Assembly (NCBI GenBank): GCA_963169295.1
Contig: CAUJDD010000104.1
Coordinates: 1-64,000, forward strand
Source: UBA4416 sp020846025
GTDB lineage: Bacteria > Bacteroidota > Bacteroidia > B-17B0 > Aurantibacillaceae
Direction of reading: 5' to 3'
Length of the DNA stretch: 64,000 bases
Shown here: one piece after another, positions 59,124-64,000 of the stretch
Numbering within the stretch: position 1 is the stretch's first letter
How the letters are laid out: each line of letters opens with the position of its first letter
Program-made: the position numbers and the translations under genes
The notes under the pieces: generated by a model
What the model saw: the letters and a program-made list of their open reading frames with translations, nothing else
Told to the model about the DNA's origin: nothing
The model's database searches: none

Positions 59124-61392
59124 ACATAAACTATATAGCGTTATTGTTGTTGTGTTTTTTACGCTTTATGTAGGTGCACAGCAAAACATCTTACCATTAA
59201 TTCCACAACCAAAATCGCTGGTTAAAACGCCTGGTCATTTTAGTTTAACTTCAACCACTAAGTTGGTTGTTACAACACAATCAATAAAAGACGAATTAGT
59301 TTATTTTAATGACTATTTAAAAAAACATTATGGTTTTGTTTTAGAGGTTACGTCTAAAATCCCTGAAAAAGGCAATTACATCATTTTTACTTATCCGGAT
59401 TGGGAAGCTGGCTTAAAAGAAAATTATCATCTAACTATTAACGAAACTTTCATCTCTATCATTGCAGAAAGCGAAGGTGCTGGAAATTTTTATGCTATTC
59501 AATCTCTCATACAATTATTACCTTTAGAGAAAACAACTACATTAAACATTCCTTGTCTTCAAATAAAAGATGCGCCACTTATGAAATGGAGAGGAATGCA
59601 CTTAGATGTGTGTCGCCATTTTTTTTCAATAGACTTTATTAAAAAATACATTGATCTACTGGCCTTATATAAAATGAATACTTTTCATTGGCACTTAACA
59701 GATGACCAAGGTTGGCGAATTGAAATAAAAAAATATCCTAAACTCACCCAAGTAGGTGCTTGGAGAAACGGAACCATGATAGGAGCATATAGTAATCAGG
59801 AATTTGACACGATTAAATATGGTGGTTTTTATACTCAAGAACAAATAAAAGACGTGGTAACTTATGCCGCTCAAAGACACATAACCATTGTTCCCGAAAT
59901 TGAAATGCCAGGGCATGCTGTTGCTGCAATAAGTGCGTATCCATTTTTATCGTGTGATGAAAAACAAATAGATGTAGAAAGAGGTTGGGGTGTATTTGAA
60001 AATGTGTTTTGTACTAAAGACACTGTTTTTAATTTTTTGGAAGGTGTGTTAAGCGAAGTAATGAATTTGTTTCCAGGAAAGTATATCCACGTTGGTGGCG
60101 ATGAATGTCCTAAAACTAAATGGAAAACATGTAACCATTGTCAATCTCGTATTAAAACCGAAAAGTTAAAAGATGAACATGAATTACAAAGTTACTTTAT
60201 AACCCGAATTGAAAAATTTGTCAATAGTAAGGGGCGACAAATTATAGGTTGGGATGAAATTTTAGAAGGGGGTCTTGCGCCAAATGCTGCAGTAATGAGT
60301 TGGAGAGGAACTGAAGGCGGGATAAATGCGGCTAAACAAAAACATAAAGTTGTTATGAGTCCTGGCACACATTGTTATTTTGATCATTTTCAAGGCGACC
60401 CAATAGATGAACCATTAGCTTTTGGTGGTTACACACCTTTACAAAAAGTTTATAGTTTTAATCCTATACCAACTGAACTTAATGAGTCAGAAAAACAATA
60501 TATTTTAGGCGCACAAGCTAATGTGTGGACCGAATATATCTTAAACGATAAACATGTTGAGTATATGGCAAACCCTCGTATGGCCGCATTATCAGAAGTA
60601 TTGTGGTCTCCCAACGAAAATAGAAATTCATCAAATTTTGTTGCTCGATTACAAAAACATTTTCTACTTCTCGATAAATTAAATTATAATTATTCTAAAG
60701 CTTTATATAACGTAGAACAAATTACAACTAGTTCCAAAAGTCATCAAGCCATTAACTTGGAATTAAAAGCTGATTCGGTATTAGGTAAGATATATTATAC
60801 CATTGATGGTAGCAACCCCAACATTAAATCTATTCCATATAAAAACGCTATCACGATTTCGAATAACACAACTGTTAAGGCAGCATTATTTAAAAACGAA
60901 AAACAATTAGGAAAAATTTCACAAAGAAATTATGAAATAAACTTAGCCACAAATAAAAGCATTACTTTAGCAATACCACCCAGTAAATCTTATAATTACG
61001 GTGGGGCTTTTACACTTATAAATGGCGTAGTGGCAAGTTTACCAAGAACCAACAATCAGTGGTTGGGTTGGAGTGGAAAAAATTTAGAAGCTGTAATTGA
61101 TTTAAAACAATTGGAAGAAATAAAAACAATAAGCGTGGGTTTTTTAAAAGAAGAAATTAATTGGATTTATTTGCCAAAAGAAGCTGAGGTTTTTATTTCT
61201 AATGATGGGCAGAAATATATTTCGATAGGTAAAATGAAATTAATCAACGAACGATTTATGGAAATATCTGTAAGTCCAACCAAAACACGCTATGTAAAAA
61301 TTATAACGAATAATTACGGATTAATCCCTGAGGGAAATCCAGGCGCTGGTTCACCTGCTTGGTTGTTTTGTGATGAAATTCAAATCAAATAA
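59101..61392 (+). CDS. Family GH20 beta-N-acetylhexosaminidase
   Basis: A 763-residue exported exo-hydrolase that removes terminal GlcNAc/GalNAc. Signal peptide (YSVIVVVFFTLYVGAQ), GH20b domain (about 25-150), then a TIM-barrel with WRGMHLDVCRHFF, HWHLTDDQGWRIEIKKYPKL and the catalytic pair Asp334-Glu335 in HVGGDECP (substrate-assisted mechanism). After the barrel come a CHB_HEX_C-like segment (GKIYYTIDGSNPN) and a C-terminal F5/8-type C-like carbohydrate-binding domain. Its start overlaps the preceding gene and its stop overlaps the glycosylasparaginase frame. Confidence 0.93.
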   Translation: MMMNKKNRHKLYSVIVVVFFTLYVGAQQNILPLIPQPKSLVKTPGHFSLTSTTKLVVTTQSIKDELVYFNDYLKKHYGFVLEVTSKIPEKGNYIIFTYPDWEAGLKENYHLTINETFISIIAESEGAGNFYAIQSLIQLLPLEKTTTLNIPCLQIKDAPLMKWRGMHLDVCRHFFSIDFIKKYIDLLALYKMNTFHWHLTDDQGWRIEIKKYPKLTQVGAWRNGTMIGAYSNQEFDTIKYGGFYTQEQIKDVVTYAAQRHITIVPEIEMPGHAVAAISAYPFLSCDEKQIDVERGWGVFENVFCTKDTVFNFLEGVLSEVMNLFPGKYIHVGGDECPKTKWKTCNHCQSRIKTEKLKDEHELQSYFITRIEKFVNSKGRQIIGWDEILEGGLAPNAAVMSWRGTEGGINAAKQKHKVVMSPGTHCYFDHFQGDPIDEPLAFGGYTPLQKVYSFNPIPTELNESEKQYILGAQANVWTEYILNDKHVEYMANPRMAALSEVLWSPNENRNSSNFVARLQKHFLLLDKLNYNYSKALYNVEQITTSSKSHQAINLELKADSVLGKIYYTIDGSNPNIKSIPYKNAITISNNTTVKAALFKNEKQLGKISQRNYEINLATNKSITLAIPPSKSYNYGGAFTLINGVVASLPRTNNQWLGWSGKNLEAVIDLKQLEEIKTISVGFLKEEINWIYLPKEAEVFISNDGQKYISIGKMKLINERFMEISVSPTKTRYVKIITNNYGLIPEGNPGAGSPAWLFCDEIQIK

Positions 61393-61393
61393 T

Positions 61394-62386
61394 ATGAAAA
61401 CTTCTCGAAGAAATTTTTTAAAAATATCCGCCATAACAACATCATTATTGGCAGTTAATAAAAGTAAAGCTACTCAAATAGTACTTAACCATTCAAATAC
61501 CAGCACTCAACCCATTGTGCTTTCTACTTGGCGGTTTGGTGTTGAGGCTAATGCAGAGGCTTGGAAAACCTTAACTAACAAAGGAAGAGCTTTAGATGCC
61601 GTAGAAGCAGGTGTTAAAGTTACTGAGGCTAATCCAAAAGAACGAAGTGTAGGGTATGGTGGTAGGCCAGATCGAGATGGACGAGTAACACTTGATGCTT
61701 GTATCATGGATGAGTTTTCTAATATTGGTTCGGTAGCTTGTTTAGAAAACATCAAACATCCTATTTCGGTGGCTAGAGCCGTAATGGAAAAAACGCCACA
61801 CGTGATGTTGGTGGGTGATGGAGCTTTTGATTTTGCTATTTCTCAAGGGTTTCCAAAAGAAAATTTATTAGTGAAAGAATCGGAAGAGGAATGGAAGGCT
61901 TGGTTAAAAAAATCGGAATATAAACCAAAAGCAAATATCGAGAACCATGATACAATTGGTATGATTGCACTTGATATGCGTGGGAATTTATCAGGTGCCT
62001 GTACCACCAGTGGTTTAGCATTTAAAATGCATGGTCGCGTGGGAGATTCACCCATTATTGGGGCGGGTTTGTTTGTAGATAATGAAGTAGGAGCTGCAAC
62101 AGCTACAGGACACGGCGAAGAAGTTATTCGAATTGCGGGAAGTCACACTGTTGTTGAGTTAATGCGACAGGGATTACACCCAGAAGAGGCTTGTAAAAAA
62201 GCAGTTGAGCGTATTGTAAATAGCGCCAAGATGCGTAACAAACCACTGTCTGATTTACAAATAGGATTTATTGCAATTAATAAAAAAGGAGAACACGGTG
62301 CGTATTGTTTACAAAGTGGTTTTAATTATGCGGTATATTCTCCTGAAATAAACAATCAGCTTATTGATGCCAAACACATCTTATAA
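61394..62386 (+). CDS. N4-(beta-N-acetylglucosaminyl)-L-asparaginase (glycosylasparaginase)
   Basis: Ntn-hydrolase that cleaves the GlcNAc-Asn bond of glycoasparagines, the last step of N-glycoprotein breakdown. I start at the ATG at 61394 because MKTSRRNFLKIS is a Tat signal, placing the enzyme in the periplasm; in-frame ATGs upstream would bury it. The autoproteolytic nucleophile is Thr187 in NHDTIGMIALD. Further motifs: STWRFGVEANAEAW, GGRPDRDGRVTLDACIMD, GACTTSGLAFKMHGRVGDSPIIGAG and ATGHGEEVIR. 330 residues, normal length. Overlaps cutC by 20 nt. Confidence 0.94.
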   Translation: MKTSRRNFLKISAITTSLLAVNKSKATQIVLNHSNTSTQPIVLSTWRFGVEANAEAWKTLTNKGRALDAVEAGVKVTEANPKERSVGYGGRPDRDGRVTLDACIMDEFSNIGSVACLENIKHPISVARAVMEKTPHVMLVGDGAFDFAISQGFPKENLLVKESEEEWKAWLKKSEYKPKANIENHDTIGMIALDMRGNLSGACTTSGLAFKMHGRVGDSPIIGAGLFVDNEVGAATATGHGEEVIRIAGSHTVVELMRQGLHPEEACKKAVERIVNSAKMRNKPLSDLQIGFIAINKKGEHGAYCLQSGFNYAVYSPEINNQLIDAKHIL

Positions 62387-63062
62387 ATACAGTTTAGAAA
62401 TTGCTTGTTTTAATTTAGAATCGTGTGTTATTGCACAAGACGCAGGAGCTGATAGAATTGAACTTTGTCAGCAATATGCATTAGGTGGATTAACACCAAC
62501 TTATGATGATATAATAAAAGCTCGAGCGCTCATTAAAATTCCTTTACACGTTATTATTCGTCCTCATGCTCATGGATTTGTGTATTCATCACAAGAGATT
62601 ATACAAATGCAAAAAGATATTTTGTTTTGTAAACAACAACAAATAGATGGTGTTGTATTTGGTGCATTAAACGCAAATCATCATGTTGATATTGATAAAA
62701 ATAAAGCATTATTATCCGTGTGTGATAAAATGAGTTCTACTTTTCATCGAGCGGTTGATGGTTGTCATCAAATACCTCAGGCTATTGAAAGCCTTATATC
62801 ATTAGGGTTTCAAAAAGTGCTTACATCAGGTGGAAAACAAACAGCTTTAGAGGGTAAAGAACAAATAAAAATGCTGCAACAACAATTTGGAAAATATATC
62901 CAAATTATGCCAGGCGGTTCAATTAGAAGTAATCACATCAAAGAGCTACAAGAAGCTACTCATTGTAACGAATTTCATTCAGCAGCTTTATTAGATAACC
63001 CAACTTTTACTAATCAACAAGAAGTAACACAACTTAAACAACAATTGTTAAGTCATGCTTAA
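62367..63062 (+). CDS. cutC: CutC family protein
   Basis: A 231-residue TIM-barrel protein of the CutC family, with EIACFNLESCVIAQDAGADRIELCQQYALGGLTPTYDDI, HVIIRPHAHGFVYS, DGVVFGALNANHHVDID, TFHRAVDGCHQIPQAIESLISLGFQKVLTSGG and MPGGSIRSNHIKEL in order, all conserved. CutC was named for copper tolerance, but its biochemical role is unsettled. Here it is embedded in a glycan-degradation operon, sharing 20 nt with glycosylasparaginase and 8 nt with beta-mannosidase, which argues for a role linked to this pathway. The start is the ATG at 62367. Confidence 0.92.
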   Translation: MPNTSYKYSLEIACFNLESCVIAQDAGADRIELCQQYALGGLTPTYDDIIKARALIKIPLHVIIRPHAHGFVYSSQEIIQMQKDILFCKQQQIDGVVFGALNANHHVDIDKNKALLSVCDKMSSTFHRAVDGCHQIPQAIESLISLGFQKVLTSGGKQTALEGKEQIKMLQQQFGKYIQIMPGGSIRSNHIKELQEATHCNEFHSAALLDNPTFTNQQEVTQLKQQLLSHA

Positions 63063-64000
63063 ATATTACTTTATACTTTGTTATTTAGTAGGTCAATTTT
63101 TGGTGGCCCAAACGCTTACTCGGATTCCACTTCATACAAATTGGAAATTTAAACAAGTAGGCACATCGGTATTATATCCCGCAAGCATTCCAGGTACTGT
63201 TCACACAGATTTATTAAACAATCATATCATTCCTAATCCAATTTATAACCTTAATGAATCGAAGGTGCAATGGATTGAAACAAAAGACTGGGAATATGTT
63301 TGTCGTTTCTCATTAAGCGCACAACAAAAATCAACCCAACACATTCAATTAGTTTTTGAAGGATTAGACACGTATGCTCAAGTATATATCAATGATACTT
63401 TAATATTAATGAATGATAACATGTTTCAAACTCATCATATTAATATTAAACCTTATTTAAGAAACGACACAAACGAATTAAAAATTATTTTCATGTCGTC
63501 AGTTCAAAAAGGTAAAGAAGAAGCTAAGAAATTACCTTATACATTACCCGAAAAAGAACGCGTTTTTACTCGTAAAGCACAGTATCAATACGGTTGGGAT
63601 TGGGGGCCAAGATTAGTTACTTGTGGTATTTATAAAAATGTATTTCTCGAATTTTGGGATCATGCTAAAATTAACGATGTGCATTATAAGATTCAATCGC
63701 TTACAGATAGCCTAGCTGAAATAGCGGTTATTACCGAAATAGAAAGTCATCAAAAACAATCTTATAATATTGAGGTTTTGATAAACAATGCTTCTATACC
63801 TGAAAAATATAAACAAACCATAAAACATCAACACACCATAAAATTACGTCAAGGCATTACTATTGATACTTTTTTAATTAAAATACCACAACCTCAATTA
63901 TGGAATTGTAATGGGCAAGGCCCTCCTAATTATTATGAATGTTATGTGGGGATATTAAATCAGAACTCAACCCACGATTATAAACTTTTTAATATGGCGC
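63055..64000 (+). CDS. Family GH2 beta-mannosidase (3' partial, runs off the window)
   Basis: The frame opens at the ATG at 63055, overlapping the cutC stop by 8 nt, and stays open to the right edge (315 codons). It has a signal peptide (FILCYLVGQFLVAQ), then the GH2 sugar-binding domain: IPGTVHTDLL, WIETKDWEYVCRFSL, VFEGLDTYAQVYIND and RKAQYQYGWDWGPRLVTCGIY, the last being a beta-mannosidase hallmark. The catalytic glutamates lie beyond the window. It should cleave the beta-Man-GlcNAc linkage of the N-glycan core, fitting the neighbouring hexosaminidase and glycosylasparaginase. Confidence 0.88.
   Translation, partial: MLKYYFILCYLVGQFLVAQTLTRIPLHTNWKFKQVGTSVLYPASIPGTVHTDLLNNHIIPNPIYNLNESKVQWIETKDWEYVCRFSLSAQQKSTQHIQLVFEGLDTYAQVYINDTLILMNDNMFQTHHINIKPYLRNDTNELKIIFMSSVQKGKEEAKKLPYTLPEKERVFTRKAQYQYGWDWGPRLVTCGIYKNVFLEFWDHAKINDVHYKIQSLTDSLAEIAVITEIESHQKQSYNIEVLINNASIPEKYKQTIKHQHTIKLRQGITIDTFLIKIPQPQLWNCNGQGPPNYYECYVGILNQNSTHDYKLFNMA

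Overview
The window is AT-rich, densely packed chromosomal DNA from a member of the Bacteroidota, probably close to Flavobacteriales. Four genes carry type IX secretion (T9SS) C-terminal signals. There are gliding/outer-membrane proteins, an OmpA/propeller/TPR protein, the small families DUF3098, DUF4296, DUF6341 and DUF6427, promoters of the Bacteroidota TTTG-N21-TAnnTTTG type, and no Shine-Dalgarno pattern. Genus-level placement is not possible from the sequence alone. No tRNA, rRNA, IS element or CRISPR array was found.

Layout. 1-5.5 kb: 3' part of a T9SS adhesin-like protein, then a propeller/Y_Y_Y/SpoIIE-type phosphatase. 5.4-6.5 kb: uppP and DUF3098 on the minus strand. 6.6-13 kb: surface-polysaccharide genes (gmd, fcl, a WecA-like transferase) interleaved with two paralogous RemB/Wzi-like outer-membrane proteins. 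13-21 kb: leuS with an unusual insertion, a sensor kinase, a GloVer-repeat T9SS protein and urocanate hydratase. 21-26.8 kb: minus-strand genes for a GNAT-methyltransferase fusion, a DODA-type dioxygenase, an RluD-like pseudouridine synthase, a T9SS protein and a PASTA protein. 26.8-27.2 kb: a scar with a broken LytTR gene.

27.2-34.8 kb is the main accessory island. It is a complete grasp-with-spasm RiPP (ribosomally made, modified peptide) cluster: a divergent XRE regulator, a 72-residue double-glycine precursor followed by its own terminator, a secreted DUF6624 protein, an ATP-grasp maturase, an unknown 68-residue protein, a SPASM protein without a radical-SAM cysteine motif, a C39-peptidase ABC exporter and an HlyD adaptor. 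The overlaps suggest one transcript in which the leader is recognised, the core crosslinked, and the product cleaved after Gly-Gly during export.

34.8-51 kb: an OmpA/PD40/TPR protein, a three-gene membrane set (flippase-like, GT2, DppC-like permease), a large SprB-like type B T9SS protein with eleven 80-residue repeats, ruvC, an 870-residue membrane-anchored propeller protein, a DUF4296 lipoprotein, an M20 amidohydrolase and ftsX. 51.3-54.1 kb: class I ribonucleotide reductase nrdB-nrdA behind a clear cobalamin riboswitch, which implies that a B12-dependent reductase exists elsewhere in the genome. 54.3-57.1 kb: DUF6341-like, DUF6427-like and histidine kinase genes. 57.2-64 kb: a probable N-glycan/glycoasparagine catabolic operon (sugar MFS transporter, unknown protein, GH20 hexosaminidase, glycosylasparaginase, CutC, and a GH2 beta-mannosidase that runs off the right edge).
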